Positions 1 to 8,159 of a stretch of 64,000 nucleotides of DNA are shown here, piece by piece; the stretch's first letter is position 1, and each line of letters starts with the position of its first letter. The DNA lies in contig CBDHEY010000004.1 of assembly GCA_965262305.1 (NCBI GenBank), forward strand, positions 186,001-250,000, in the 5' to 3' direction. Both the position numbers and the translations under genes were made by a program. This DNA is from CBDHEY01 sp965262305 (GTDB lineage: Bacteria > Pseudomonadota > Gammaproteobacteria > Pseudomonadales > Cellvibrionaceae). The notes under the pieces were generated by a model that saw only the letters and a list, made by a program, of their open reading frames with translations, searched no databases and had not been told where the DNA came from.

Positions 1-260
1 ACGAACATTAAACCGACAGTATTTTTTTGGGAGTGCATAACTCGCATTCTCACAGGATCTTCATTAACCATGCCGGACATCTTTTTAAACTGGACATTAA
101 CTACGGTGCCAACTGGTGGGCTTGGCTGATTTTCAATTTTAACCTGGGCTCCCCCATCTGAAATATCTTTTGCAAAACCTACAATTATGCCAAATGCCGG
201 GTGTTGTATATGAACTTTAAAGCTTGTTGGAGTTCGTTCAAACTGCCTGCGCTCATCCAC
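1..260 (-). CDS. PilZ domain protein (partial, 3' end outside window)
   Basis: The minus strand reads open from a GTG codon at 260-258 to the window edge, giving 86 residues. It is preceded by a GAGGAG ribosome site eight bases upstream. The N-terminus has the PilZ arginine motif (RRQFER) followed about 30 residues later by the DISDGG stretch, the two parts that bind cyclic di-GMP in this family. The C-terminal end lies outside the window, so it is not known whether PilZ is the only domain. Binding of c-di-GMP is inferred from the family; the target process is unknown. Confidence 0.8.
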   Translation of the reverse strand, partial: MDERRQFERTPTSFKVHIQHPAFGIIVGFAKDISDGGAQVKIENQPSPPVGTVVNVQFKKMSGMVNEDPVRMRVMHSQKNTVGLMF

Positions 261-626
261 TAATTATTCTCCTCAATAGAGCGTTTATTTTTCTTTTGAG
301 TATAAACCATGATTTCGAATTTTCACCGAAATCAACCGTAATAGAGAAGAGATATTAAATATCAATTACATTAGGCGCCAAAGTTATCCACATTTTTTGT
401 GGATAACTTTGTGAAAAAATAACGAATCAGTAAGCTGCATAGCATAAATTCAGACCAATACAAATTTTCTATAGTCTTTTTTTCAAGAGCAATTTTTTAT
501 TATATTTCAATGATTTATAGGTTTTAAAAAAACCTCATATAATTTAGCGAATATTATTCAATCAAATTGTGAAATTAAGTTACATAGTGTGGAAAAAAAT
601 CCGATACTACGACACTAGAAATTAAA
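261..626. other. Intergenic region, AT-rich
   Basis: There is no convincing open frame. The only clear structure is the hairpin with two DnaA boxes at 379-411. The promoter of the minus-strand PilZ gene should lie between that hairpin and position 275, but no convincing -35/-10 pair could be picked by eye. Confidence 0.5.
379..411. promoter_or_regulatory. Inverted pair of perfect DnaA boxes forming a hairpin
   Basis: A 14-bp perfect inverted repeat (arms 379-392 and 398-411, five-base T loop) contains TTATCCACA at 384-392 and its reverse complement at 398-406. Both match the DnaA box consensus exactly. The element sits about 120 bases upstream of the PilZ start. It may bind DnaA, or act only as an RNA hairpin; there is no T-run after the right arm, so it is a poor intrinsic terminator. 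Confidence 0.55.
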
Positions 627-1389
627 TTAGTAACTATTTTCCACGCCAAAAACAACATCATCATCGTGCTTTTCACTGTGAGATAGCCCTAGCCAACCAA
701 AGCCTTCGTCTTGTGAGGCCAAAATAAGTTGCTGACAATGTAAGGAAAAAGGCGCCATAACCTGAGTAACTTTTTCTACTGAGTTGTTTTTTTGGCTAAT
801 ATGACCAACGACCAAAAACTGTAAATTGGTTACTTCCAAATGCTCTAAAAATTGCACCACTTGGTCATTATTTAAATGCCCCCAGTTACTCGCGACACGC
901 CGTTGCAACGAAGGAGGGTAAGGACCTTTAGCGAGCATTTCTAAATCATGATTTGCTTCCACTAATAGACCATCACAATTCCGATAATGATCTAAGATAT
1001 GGGGAGTCACCATACCCAGATCAGTTAATACACCTAACCTGAGCCCACGATACTCGAATACAAACTGAGCCGGTTCACAGGCATCATGAGGTACCGCTAC
1101 CGGACGAACCTGTATAGAACAATTTCAAATGGCTCATAATACAAAGAAACATTACGAAGATCAGTTAATATCTTTCGCGCGATAAGTCCCTTCAGTCATA
1201 TAAATCATTCGGTATTTTCGAGACAAATACGCAACACCCTTGAGGTGATGCTATGCTCGTGAGTCACCGCTGAAAGATACCGGTTAACCCTAGACTTGCA
1301 AGTCGTCGCTCTGTTTCCTTTAGACCGAAACCGCAGTCCACAAGAATTCGACTCATTCAAAGTAGGAACTTCCGCTACCCAATGACGCG
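627..1389 (-). pseudogene. Decayed MBL-fold metallo-hydrolase (YycJ/WalJ-like)
   Basis: The open 3' part (1124-627) has family landmarks: VRPVAVPHDA, LTDLG, VEANHDLEML, PYPPSL and GHLNN. The 5' part is present in other frames: LVDCGFGLKETERR is read from 1355, then VTHEHS followed by HLKGV after a single missing base inside the metal-binding HxHxDH motif, then YMTEGTYRA. Stops lie at 1125-1127 and just upstream. The gene is therefore broken by at least one frameshift and several nonsense codons. In Pseudomonas and relatives dapA-bamC is followed by an MBL hydrolase gene and purC, so this remnant is probably in its ancestral place, with foreign DNA inserted between it and bamC. Confidence 0.85.
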
Positions 1390-1456
1390 ATTTTTAGCAT
1401 TTATTTTTGAAGAGATAAAATCAATGCGAAAGTTAACGTGATCTTTGGTTTTTTTC

Positions 1457-1498
1457 AAGGGGGCCAGAGTCATAAATTTTTATGACTCTGGCCCCCTT
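1457..1498. repeat. 42-bp palindrome (20-bp arms), REP/RAYT-like
   Basis: Perfect 20-bp arms at 1457-1476 and 1479-1498 are separated by two bases. Each arm carries the GGGGGCCAGAGTCATAAA type motif. Similar GGGG(C/T)CAGAGTCAT sequences are, from memory, linked to Y1 (IS200/REP-associated) transposases in many proteobacteria; no transposase gene is seen here. It also could fold as a strong transcript hairpin, but no T-run follows on either strand. It lies between two gene remnants, which fits a mobile or recombination history. Confidence 0.7.
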
Positions 1499-1557
1499 AA
1501 TATAAAAATCGGCAATTTATGCTGCTTACCAGGAATCTGCGATTGATCTTTAACTTC

Positions 1558-1915
1558 TTAAGGAATTACATCGCTACCACCTAGAGGTATATCAAAACTA
1601 GCCACCGCATCGACAAGCTGTTGAACCTGAGTATTCAATAAAACAATACCTTCCACTTCAAATTGATCTAGCGGATACCTTTTTCTCCGTTATACCATTT
1701 TTCTATTCGAAGCTTGTTCGTAGTACCAACAATGTCTACCAATAAGCCATTCTCATTCAAACTAAACCAGAGATCCCTAAGTTCTGCATTCGTAAACCTT
1801 AATATATCGGTGCTTTTATCATCCGTATGAAAATTGTCTATACGCGTAACGCCATCACCGCCGTTAATCAAATAAACATCACTTCCGCATTGATCATTAA
1901 CGTTACAAGATAACT
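1558..1915 (-). pseudogene. RTX/haemolysin-type protein C-terminus, frameshifted remnant
   Basis: The first frame (to 1668) reads SDVYLINGGDGVTRI and then LRFTNAELRDLWFS, LLVDIVGT and LRIEKWYNG, the pattern of the haemolysin-type calcium-binding related domain. At an A-run near 1680 the frame shifts, and the continuing frame gives QFEVEGIVLLNTQVQQLV and ASFDIPLG, ending at TAA 1558-1560. That tail is the usual end of large RTX proteins. The 5' end stops at an in-frame TAG near 1913, exactly where a copy of the 115-bp direct repeat begins. It is therefore a fragment left by recombination, not a working toxin or adhesin. Confidence 0.75.
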
Positions 1916-2011
1916 AAGACCAATATTCATAATAATTCCCTATTTCTTTATAATCGAATGTAAAAAATAAAAATGATTCTTAAAATGGTCTCCGGCATTT
2001 CGACCATCATT
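1897..2011. repeat. 115-bp direct repeat, copy A
   Basis: It is 112/115 identical to copy B at 2847-2961 (differences at 1905, 1936 and 1997). On the minus strand the unit encodes the last 23 codons of one gene, a ten-base spacer with a GGGA ribosome site, an ATG at 1930-1928 and the first codons of a following frame (MNIGLSYLVT, which ends after 20 codons at 1868). The two copies flank a 155-codon immunity-like gene and a short frame. The repeat ends abruptly where the RTX remnant begins. Confidence 0.9.
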
Positions 2012-2215
2012 GTTGTCAACAACTTCGTTTGCTAGGTCTCCGGAATAAATTGTCTCACCTTCAACCCCTTCCAAAGATTTAGGAATATTACCGGCATACA
2101 AAACCGTAGACCCACCTGATGATTCCGTTCTGACTTGGGAAATTAACTCTCTCAACTCATCTGCGGTTTTTACCTTCTCTAACTCTACGTAAGCTTGCTC
2201 TAATGAAATAGACAT
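1940..2215 (-). CDS. Small hypothetical protein with repeat-encoded tail (toxin-cluster type)
   Basis: This is a 91-residue protein starting at ATG 2215 with an AAAGGA site, only nine bases after the stop of the preceding minus-strand gene, so the two are co-transcribed. The first 30 residues look helical and charged (EKVKTADELRELISQ). The middle reads VLYAGNIPKS and GETIYSGDLANEVVDN. The last 23 residues (NDGRNAGDHFKNHFYF and onward) are encoded by repeat copy A and are identical to the tail of the gene at 2890-3360. No family is recognised. The context next to an RTX fragment suggests a toxin or orphan toxin-tip module, by inference only. Confidence 0.55.
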   Translation of the reverse strand: MSISLEQAYVELEKVKTADELRELISQVRTESSGGSTVLYAGNIPKSLEGVEGETIYSGDLANEVVDNNDGRNAGDHFKNHFYFLHSIIKK

Positions 2216-2224
2216 ATTATTCCT

Positions 2225-2692
2225 TTAAAAATTAAAATTTACTTGAACAGTTCCCTTCACTAAAGAATGCACGCCAGCATAACCATATATTTTCAATGCT
2301 TCTTTGAGAATTGATATATGATCAAACTCAACATCTTCTCTATCGTCTACTTTATTAACTTCTAATAGATCCCAAATAATTATATAGGGATTATCATCTA
2401 GCCGATAACTGCCATTTTCATTTTTAGATAGAGTAATTTCATACTCGTGCTCTCGTAATTTCAATAAAAAAATACTCTCTGAAGACGGTTCATCTAAACC
2501 ACTTTCTCCAGTAATCATGATCTTTTTCAAATGCATAAAAAACAGCTGACGATCGCTATCCACAACCCACGAATGCCTAAATTTTTTATTAGGTAATTTT
2601 TCACTACTTACCCTAATATATTTATTTAAATACTGATCCAAATTATATTTCTCGATATTTTCTTCGGATACATACTCGCATATAAATGTCAT
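2225..2692 (-). CDS. Immunity-like hypothetical protein
   Basis: This is a 155-residue cytoplasmic protein with no signal peptide. The ATG at 2692 is chosen because AAGGAGAAGAG stands just before it; an upstream in-frame ATG at 2719 lacks such a site. The composition is acidic and hydrophobic with mixed alpha/beta character, which is common in immunity proteins of polymorphic toxin loci. No known Imm family could be named. It lies between the two 115-bp repeats and directly upstream of the 91-residue gene, so it may protect against a toxin once encoded by the RTX gene. Confidence 0.55.
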   Translation of the reverse strand: MTFICEYVSEENIEKYNLDQYLNKYIRVSSEKLPNKKFRHSWVVDSDRQLFFMHLKKIMITGESGLDEPSSESIFLLKLREHEYEITLSKNENGSYRLDDNPYIIIWDLLEVNKVDDREDVEFDHISILKEALKIYGYAGVHSLVKGTVQVNFNF

Positions 2693-2781
2693 TCTCTTCT
2701 CCTTACAGATAAAATGCATATGTCTATAGAAATATTAAAGCCATTAATTGTTCTGTTCGACAAAAATCGGACACTAAAATT

Positions 2782-2880
2782 TTATAACTTAGTAGTTAAC
2801 GCAGTTGAATTTTCATTTAAATCATCAACGTAGGTTATTTGGGACGTTAACGTTGCAAGATAACTAAGACCAATATTCAT
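2782..2880 (-). CDS. Short frame starting inside repeat copy B
   Basis: This is a 32-codon frame (MNIGLSYLATLTSQITYV and onward) with ATG at 2880 behind a GGGAGTTATT spacer. Its first ten codons come from repeat copy B and match the start of the 20-codon frame at copy A except for one residue. It is probably the left-over 5' end of a gene that recombination replaced in both copies. Whether it is translated is unknown. Confidence 0.3.
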   Translation of the reverse strand: MNIGLSYLATLTSQITYVDDLNENSTALTTKL

Positions 2881-2961
2881 AATAACTCCCTATTTCTTTA
2901 TAATCGAATGTAAAAAATAAAAATGATTCTTAAAATGGTCTCCGGCGTTTCGACCATCATT
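2847..2961. repeat. 115-bp direct repeat, copy B
   Basis: This is the partner of copy A, 950 bp away in the same orientation. Homologous recombination between the copies would delete exactly the short frame, the immunity-like gene and most of the 91-residue gene. The shared unit spans a gene end, a ribosome site and the next gene start, so it marks a conserved gene junction that was duplicated with different upstream genes. Confidence 0.9.
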
Positions 2962-3360
2962 TTCCAGTGGACAGACATGAGCATAGTCTTTTTGAATAAG
3001 CTCTCCTCCAAGTGCTCCTACACTCACAGCCTCTCCGATTAACTTTTCGTCTTTTAGCCTAACAATATATGTTTTCATATAAAAAATATTTCCAAATTCA
3101 GAAATTGTCTCTCTTTCATGAAAAACATATCTATACTCCTTCCCTAGCTCTTCCAAATTAATTTTCTTATCTCCAAAAACATATTGAACAGATATTGTTT
3201 TATAGTCACTATCTGTCATATACAAAAAATATTTTTTATCCAATTCTATTTCTTCATAAATAAACAAACCTGCATTTTGACAATGCTCTTCAAATATCTT
3301 TAACACTTTTTTCTTTTTATAGTCACATCCATTAAAAACGAAAACAACGGTATTAGCCAA
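2890..3360 (-). CDS. Hypothetical protein, immunity-like body fused to the repeat tail
   Basis: The frame gives 156 residues from a TTG codon at 3360; an in-frame TGA lies just upstream and no ATG start is available, so the true start or intactness is uncertain. Residues 1 to about 133 form a distinct alpha/beta domain rich in Lys, Tyr and Phe (VVFVFNGCDYKKKK, KKYFLYMTDSDYKT). The last 23 residues are the same tail as in the 91-residue gene and come from repeat copy B. The joint between domain and tail falls at the repeat edge (2961), so this looks like a chimera made by recombination. Function is unknown. Confidence 0.5.
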   Translation of the reverse strand: MANTVVFVFNGCDYKKKKVLKIFEEHCQNAGLFIYEEIELDKKYFLYMTDSDYKTISVQYVFGDKKINLEELGKEYRYVFHERETISEFGNIFYMKTYIVRLKDEKLIGEAVSVGALGGELIQKDYAHVCPLENDGRNAGDHFKNHFYFLHSIIKK

Positions 3361-3670
3361 AAAAATATCTTCACGTAATCATTCTCATTTTATTCGATAA
3401 AAACTAAAATCCATATTTTAACGTTTTCGAATATTAAGAGAGTAAAATCAATAGGTCAGAGTAGAATACCACTAAGATAAGGGAGATTAGCCCTGTAATA
3501 CCTTGCACTGAACGTAGGTTTTATGCGATTTTTTTTAACAAGCGGCCGTAAAATCGTTCAACTTAGTAGCATTCGAGTCAGAATCGCTTCATTAAAAAGC
3601 ACTTTTTTGATCTTTGAATTGTCAGAAAGACAGAAGTATTCCGAGGTTAATCAGAGGTTCCTAAAGATTT
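3361..3670. other. Intergenic region after bamC
   Basis: This stretch separates bamC from the foreign-looking cluster. A plus-strand open frame runs through part of it (3523-3777) but overlaps the bamC 3' end in antisense and has no recognisable content. No clear terminator hairpin or attachment-site core was found. Confidence 0.4.
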
Positions 3671-4834
3671 TTAAACCAGATTTTTCCGCAAGTGTAAAAG
3701 AATATCTTTCGCATATTCGACTGGAATCTTTTTGCCTTTTGAATCCCGGATTACAATATGAAAATCGGCACCTTTAGGCACTACAACAGCAAGATATCCA
3801 TATTTTTGATATGTACCGTCACCAAATTTTATTGTTTGTAAATGCTGAAACGTATTTTTGGATTCTTCAGAGCTGCTTAAATTATTCAATACATCTTCTA
3901 ATTTAAATTTCGGTTTCTTTGGTACTGATCGACCTAAGCCAATTTTCCGAGAAAAATAGTTACTGCGTTGCTCTTCATTTAAGTAACCAAAATAGAACAC
4001 ACCACGCTCGAAAGACTTTTCCCAAACTTTGTAATCGCTTTGATCAAGTGAACGTGATAACACTGCCGCGACGCGTGATTTACTTAAACTCAACCTCAAA
4101 GTGGGTTCTTCCGCGCCTTTAACAAACCCTGATTTAGGTTTGCCGCCTATTTCTTGACCCAATAATGATGCACTTTTATTTCCTAGATCAGCAGCGAGAG
4201 ATTGCGCCAACTCCTTAAGTAAAAAGTTTTCAATTTCTTTATTTTCCGAAATAGTATTCCAAGCCACAGACTTTTCAGCCGGTTCGCCTGGTTGCACATT
4301 TTTCTGCACAAGACGAATTTCGGTTGTTTCCGGTAAAATACCTTTTTCAATAAATATCAAAAAGCGTGATTCTACGTTTTCAAATTCTGGATGTTTATAG
4401 CCAGTAATTTCAATGAGTCCTTGAGCCACATCAGTATCCACAAGTTTCATTTGCTTTAGCGAGATAAAATTCTGAGTTCTCGGCCAAATTTGACTGGGTG
4501 GCGCATTGAGATATAGCCATCGCTTATTGTCTAGCGTCAATAACTTAGCTCCGACTTGGCTCATTTCACTCTTTATGGAAACGGGTCGAGGCACCTCAAA
4601 TTCAGCTAAGTCTATCGTATCACCAAACTCGTCAGTCGCTAAACTCTCTGGTAGCTCATAAAGCGGCTGAAGCTCTTTGCTCTCTATACCTGAAGGGATT
4701 TGTATTTCTTTAATCGAGTCAGCTTCGAGGTAATCATAGTCTTTACTACGAAAAACCCCATCTTTACCAAAAAAAGTACTGCAACCAGATAATAGGAAAG
4801 AGAAAATGAGAAATATAAAATTTTTAAAACGCAT
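3671..4834 (-). CDS. bamC: Outer membrane protein assembly factor BamC
   Basis: BamC is a lipoprotein of the BAM complex that inserts beta-barrel proteins into the outer membrane. This 387-residue protein starts with a type II signal ending in LSGC (lipidated Cys18). An acidic, poorly structured N-terminal segment follows (EADSIKEIQIPSG, YELPESLATDEFGD), the part that contacts BamD in the family. Two helix-grip type domains make up the rest, for example the RWLYLNAPPSQIWP stretch. It lies 61 bases downstream of dapA, the usual gammaproteobacterial order. Length is close to the family norm of about 340-390. Confidence 0.9.
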   Translation of the reverse strand: MRFKNFIFLIFSFLLSGCSTFFGKDGVFRSKDYDYLEADSIKEIQIPSGIESKELQPLYELPESLATDEFGDTIDLAEFEVPRPVSIKSEMSQVGAKLLTLDNKRWLYLNAPPSQIWPRTQNFISLKQMKLVDTDVAQGLIEITGYKHPEFENVESRFLIFIEKGILPETTEIRLVQKNVQPGEPAEKSVAWNTISENKEIENFLLKELAQSLAADLGNKSASLLGQEIGGKPKSGFVKGAEEPTLRLSLSKSRVAAVLSRSLDQSDYKVWEKSFERGVFYFGYLNEEQRSNYFSRKIGLGRSVPKKPKFKLEDVLNNLSSSEESKNTFQHLQTIKFGDGTYQKYGYLAVVVPKGADFHIVIRDSKGKKIPVEYAKDILLHLRKNLV

Positions 4835-4895
4835 TATTTATTTTCGGTAATTTAATTAAGAAAAGAACAGCAAAATTTAGGATTATTATCTTTTT

Positions 4896-5774
4896 TTAAA
4901 ACTCAAGCTCGGCTTCTTTGATAGCACTCTTTACTTGCTCTTGAAACTGTTCTGCGAGATTCGTCATCGGTAAACGAATCGCTTGTTGAACCTTTCCTAC
5001 TTCACTCAAAGCCCATTTGACTGGTATTGGATTAGCTTCTAAAAACATAGCTTTGTGCACTGGCAGCAAACGCTCATCTATTGACCTAGCTTCTTCGACC
5101 CTGCCGCTGGTAGCGAGTTCACAAATTTGAGAGACTAATTTTGGCGCTACGTTGGCCGTGACTGATATTTCTCCATGGCCACCCAATGCCATGAATTCAA
5201 CTGCAGTTTCATCGTCACCTGAGAGCTGCAAAAACTCGTCGCCAACCAACTCAATAGTCTGCGTTAATCGAGCCATATCGCCAGTGGCATCTTTAATTCC
5301 AACAATATTGTCGTGGACTGCTAGTTTGGCAACAGTTTCTGGCAGCATATCCACTGCCGTTCGACCCGGTACATTATATAAAAGCTGAGGGATTGCCACT
5401 CTATCAGCGACATATTTATGATGCAGGTAAAGGCCTTCCTGTGAAGGTTTATTATAGTAGGGTGTTACTAAAAGGCATGCGTCTGCGCCAGACTCTTTAG
5501 CGAGTTGAGTTAGTTCAAGAGCTTCCGAAGAAGAGTTTGCACCCGTGCCAGCGATAACAGGAACGCGCCCATTCACTTGACCAACAACTTTTTTTACAAC
5601 AGCAATATGCTCATCTACATTCAATGTAGCAGATTCTCCGGTGGTCCCAACGGCAACGATACCATGCGTACCTTGCTCTATGTGCCACTCAATGAGAGAT
5701 TCTAAAGCATCCCAATCTAGTGATAGATCCGGCTTCATTGGTGTAATCAACGCCACCAAACTGCCTTTAAACAT
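4896..5774 (-). CDS. dapA: 4-hydroxy-tetrahydrodipicolinate synthase
   Basis: DapA condenses pyruvate with aspartate semialdehyde in the first committed step of lysine and diaminopimelate synthesis. The 292-residue TIM-barrel protein has the GTTGE loop (Thr44, Thr45), YNVPGRT with Tyr133 and Arg138, and GIKDATGD with Schiff-base Lys161. These are the same numbers as in the E. coli enzyme, so the start is secure. It is followed by bamC on the same strand. Lysine feedback inhibition is known for many family members but cannot be judged here. Confidence 0.97.
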   Translation of the reverse strand: MFKGSLVALITPMKPDLSLDWDALESLIEWHIEQGTHGIVAVGTTGESATLNVDEHIAVVKKVVGQVNGRVPVIAGTGANSSSEALELTQLAKESGADACLLVTPYYNKPSQEGLYLHHKYVADRVAIPQLLYNVPGRTAVDMLPETVAKLAVHDNIVGIKDATGDMARLTQTIELVGDEFLQLSGDDETAVEFMALGGHGEISVTANVAPKLVSQICELATSGRVEEARSIDERLLPVHKAMFLEANPIPVKWALSEVGKVQQAIRLPMTNLAEQFQEQVKSAIKEAELEF

Positions 5775-5876
5775 ACCTAAGCCTCGAACTTAATAAAACT
5801 AAACGCGTAATGGTACGCGTACCCATCGCTCGGCTCAATAGCAGATAACGATTTCAACCAGTTTGCACCAACCAAT

Positions 5877-6821
5877 TTACCTTTTATACAGACTTTCTTC
5901 ACCTTCAGGCCGAGATTTGAAACGACGATGAACCCAGAAATAGTGCTCTGGATGCTCACGAACCCGCGCTTCAATAAATCGATTTAGAGCTGCCGCGTCT
6001 TTGACCTCATCAGAACCATCAAAACCCTCAATACCTGGGTAAACGTAAACTTGGTAGCCGGTTGCTTCGGGATTCCGAACAACAAAATAAGATAAAACCT
6101 CCGGCTTTCCTAGCTTCATTAACTGGCTGGGGATTTTGATAGTCGCTGTAGAAATATTAAAAAAGGGGACGAACACACTGTATTTCTTCCCGTAATCCTG
6201 ATCAGGCAGATACGCCAGCACGCCTTTGTTTTTCAAACGGCGAACCATTGCTCGAACATCTTGCTTAGGTATCGCTTTAATCTGCGCACTATGGCGCTCT
6301 CTACCTAGCCTTTGAACATAATCAAATAATGCATTGTCATGAGACCGGTAAACCGCACCGATAGGAAAATCAACATTTCGATTAATCCCCGGGCTCGAAA
6401 TTTCCATCGAAGTAAAATGTAAACCAATAAAAAGTACACCATTACCCCGCGCGTTCGCAGCCTTGAGGTGATCCAAACCAATAACTTCAATTCGTTTTTG
6501 AAGTCGCCAATAAGGCCAAAACCAAGCGATTCCAGTATCAAAAAAACCTCGAGCAACCGATATGAGCTGCTTTTTTACCAAATCTTGCTGCTCAGTTGGC
6601 GTAAGTTCTGGAAAACAAAGTGCAATATTGCGTTCGGCAATTCGCTTACGGGAAATATTTGAGCGGTAAAGTAAAAGCCCCAGTAATTTGCCAAGATACA
6701 TTTGCACACGAAAAGGCAACAGCTGAACCAACAGCCACCAAATCGCGATACCCAGAGCTATTAGCCAGTAGCGTGGATGCAATAGCGCAACCCACGAGGG
6801 CCACCCTTTAGTATCTGACAT
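5877..6821 (-). CDS. LpxL/HtrB-family lysophospholipid acyltransferase
   Basis: This is a 314-residue inner-membrane acyltransferase of the lipid A late acyltransferase family, which transfers acyl chains from acyl-ACP to Kdo2-lipid A or related lipids. A hydrophobic N-terminal anchor lies at about residues 18-36. The catalytic HX4(D/E) motif is HFTSME (His135, Glu140). Later blocks include AVYRSHDN, GVLAYLPDQDYG, ATIKIPSQL and HYFWVHRRFKSRP, all typical of LpxL/LpxM/LpxP. The sequence alone does not say which acyl position is used. It lies about 100 bases upstream of dapA on the same strand. Confidence 0.9.
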   Translation of the reverse strand: MSDTKGWPSWVALLHPRYWLIALGIAIWWLLVQLLPFRVQMYLGKLLGLLLYRSNISRKRIAERNIALCFPELTPTEQQDLVKKQLISVARGFFDTGIAWFWPYWRLQKRIEVIGLDHLKAANARGNGVLFIGLHFTSMEISSPGINRNVDFPIGAVYRSHDNALFDYVQRLGRERHSAQIKAIPKQDVRAMVRRLKNKGVLAYLPDQDYGKKYSVFVPFFNISTATIKIPSQLMKLGKPEVLSYFVVRNPEATGYQVYVYPGIEGFDGSDEVKDAAALNRFIEARVREHPEHYFWVHRRFKSRPEGEESLYKR

Positions 6822-6857
6822 TAGCGATCCTATCTACTGAGCACAGAGCGATTCAAA

Positions 6858-8042
6858 CTAGAATGACGACTCAATAAAGGGCTCAACATCGGACTCGTAG
6901 TCAACAGACTCAACACCAAAGCCAAAGAGCTTTAAAAATTCGGACTGGTACCCTTTGAAATCTGAAAGTTCAAACAGGTTGTCTTCTGTAACTTGTGGCC
7001 AAACAGCTTCGACTTTCTCTTGAACATCAGGTCTTAGCTCAAGATCATCAACACGCAGACGATTGTCTTGGTCTAATCTCGGGGAGTCGGTATACAAACC
7101 CTCGGTAAACAAACGATAAAGCTGTTCAATACAACCTTCATGAGTGCCTTCTGCTTTCATAACTTTAAACAGAATGGCTAAATAAAGAGGCATTACAGGA
7201 ATGGCTGAACTCGCTTGAGTTACTACGGCTTTTAGCACCGCCACATTTGCTGAACCCGATTTAATGGCAAGTTTTTCAGAAATGGCTTTTGCGGCACGAT
7301 CAAGATCCTCTTTTGCTTTACCGATAGTCGCCTTTCCATAAATCGGCCAGGTTAACTTTTCGCCCAAATAAGTATAGGCTACGGTCTTAACGCCTTCCGC
7401 TAGCACACCCGCTGAATCCAATGCATCAATCCACATTTCCCAATCTTCACCGCCCATAACTTTTACCGTATTGGCGATTTCTTCATCTGATGCTTGCTCT
7501 ATGGTTACATCAGAAATTTTTAATGTGTCTGTATTAAGATTTTTAGATGTGTAATCTTGTCCTATAGGCTTCAATACCGATGAATAGGTTTCACCGGAAT
7601 TTGGATCTGTTCTTCTTGGCGATGCCAAGCTGTAGATCACTAAATCGATTGGCCCCATATCATTTTTGATCGCATCAACGACCTTGGTTTTCATTTCATT
7701 TGAAAAAGCATCGCCATTGAAGCTCTTGGCATAAACGCCAGCCTCTGAAGCGGCTTTTTCAAACGCGACAGCATTGTAAAAGCCAGCAGTACCGGTTTTA
7801 CGTTCAGTGCCCGGTTTTTCGAAGAAAACACCTAGAGTATTCGCACCACAGCCAAATGCGGCTGTAATTCGAGACGCAAGGCCATAACCTGTAGAAGATC
7901 CAATAACAAGGACGTTTTTAGGCGCATTCGCAACAGGCGCTTGTTGCTGAATATACTTAATTTGCTCTAGTACATTAGCCTCACATCCGACTGGATGAGC
8001 GTTGGTACAAATAAATCCTCGAACTTTTGGCTTTATAATCAT
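6858..8042 (-). CDS. fabV: Trans-2-enoyl-CoA/ACP reductase FabV
   Basis: FabV is the NADH-dependent enoyl reductase that finishes each cycle of fatty acid elongation in many marine and plant-associated gammaproteobacteria. The start is placed at ATG 8042 (MIIKPKVRGFICTNAHP), since family members begin this way; 16 more codons are open upstream. The dinucleotide site is VIGSSTGYGLA. The long Y-X8-K catalytic pair is seen in PIYGKATIGKAK. At 394 residues it has the family's usual length. FabV often confers triclosan tolerance. The gene is divergent from miaE. Confidence 0.96.
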   Translation of the reverse strand: MIIKPKVRGFICTNAHPVGCEANVLEQIKYIQQQAPVANAPKNVLVIGSSTGYGLASRITAAFGCGANTLGVFFEKPGTERKTGTAGFYNAVAFEKAASEAGVYAKSFNGDAFSNEMKTKVVDAIKNDMGPIDLVIYSLASPRRTDPNSGETYSSVLKPIGQDYTSKNLNTDTLKISDVTIEQASDEEIANTVKVMGGEDWEMWIDALDSAGVLAEGVKTVAYTYLGEKLTWPIYGKATIGKAKEDLDRAAKAISEKLAIKSGSANVAVLKAVVTQASSAIPVMPLYLAILFKVMKAEGTHEGCIEQLYRLFTEGLYTDSPRLDQDNRLRVDDLELRPDVQEKVEAVWPQVTEDNLFELSDFKGYQSEFLKLFGFGVESVDYESDVEPFIESSF

Positions 8043-8159
8043 GTTAATTTCCCACTTTGTCTTCACGAGAGTATACTTTTTCAGACTCACGATTAAAATT
8101 AGCCGCGCATTATATACTAACCAGATACACTAAAAACCCATTTCGCTGTAATCCTATCC

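Noticed and set aside
1868..1930. 20-codon frame at repeat copy A as a gene
   Set aside because: It is overlapped by the RTX remnant in another frame and is probably a truncated start left by recombination.
3523..3777. 84-codon plus-strand frame
   Set aside because: It overlaps the bamC 3' end in antisense and has no family or ribosome site.
5777..5974. 65-codon minus-strand frame
   Set aside because: It overlaps the acyltransferase C-terminus in another frame and has no recognisable content.
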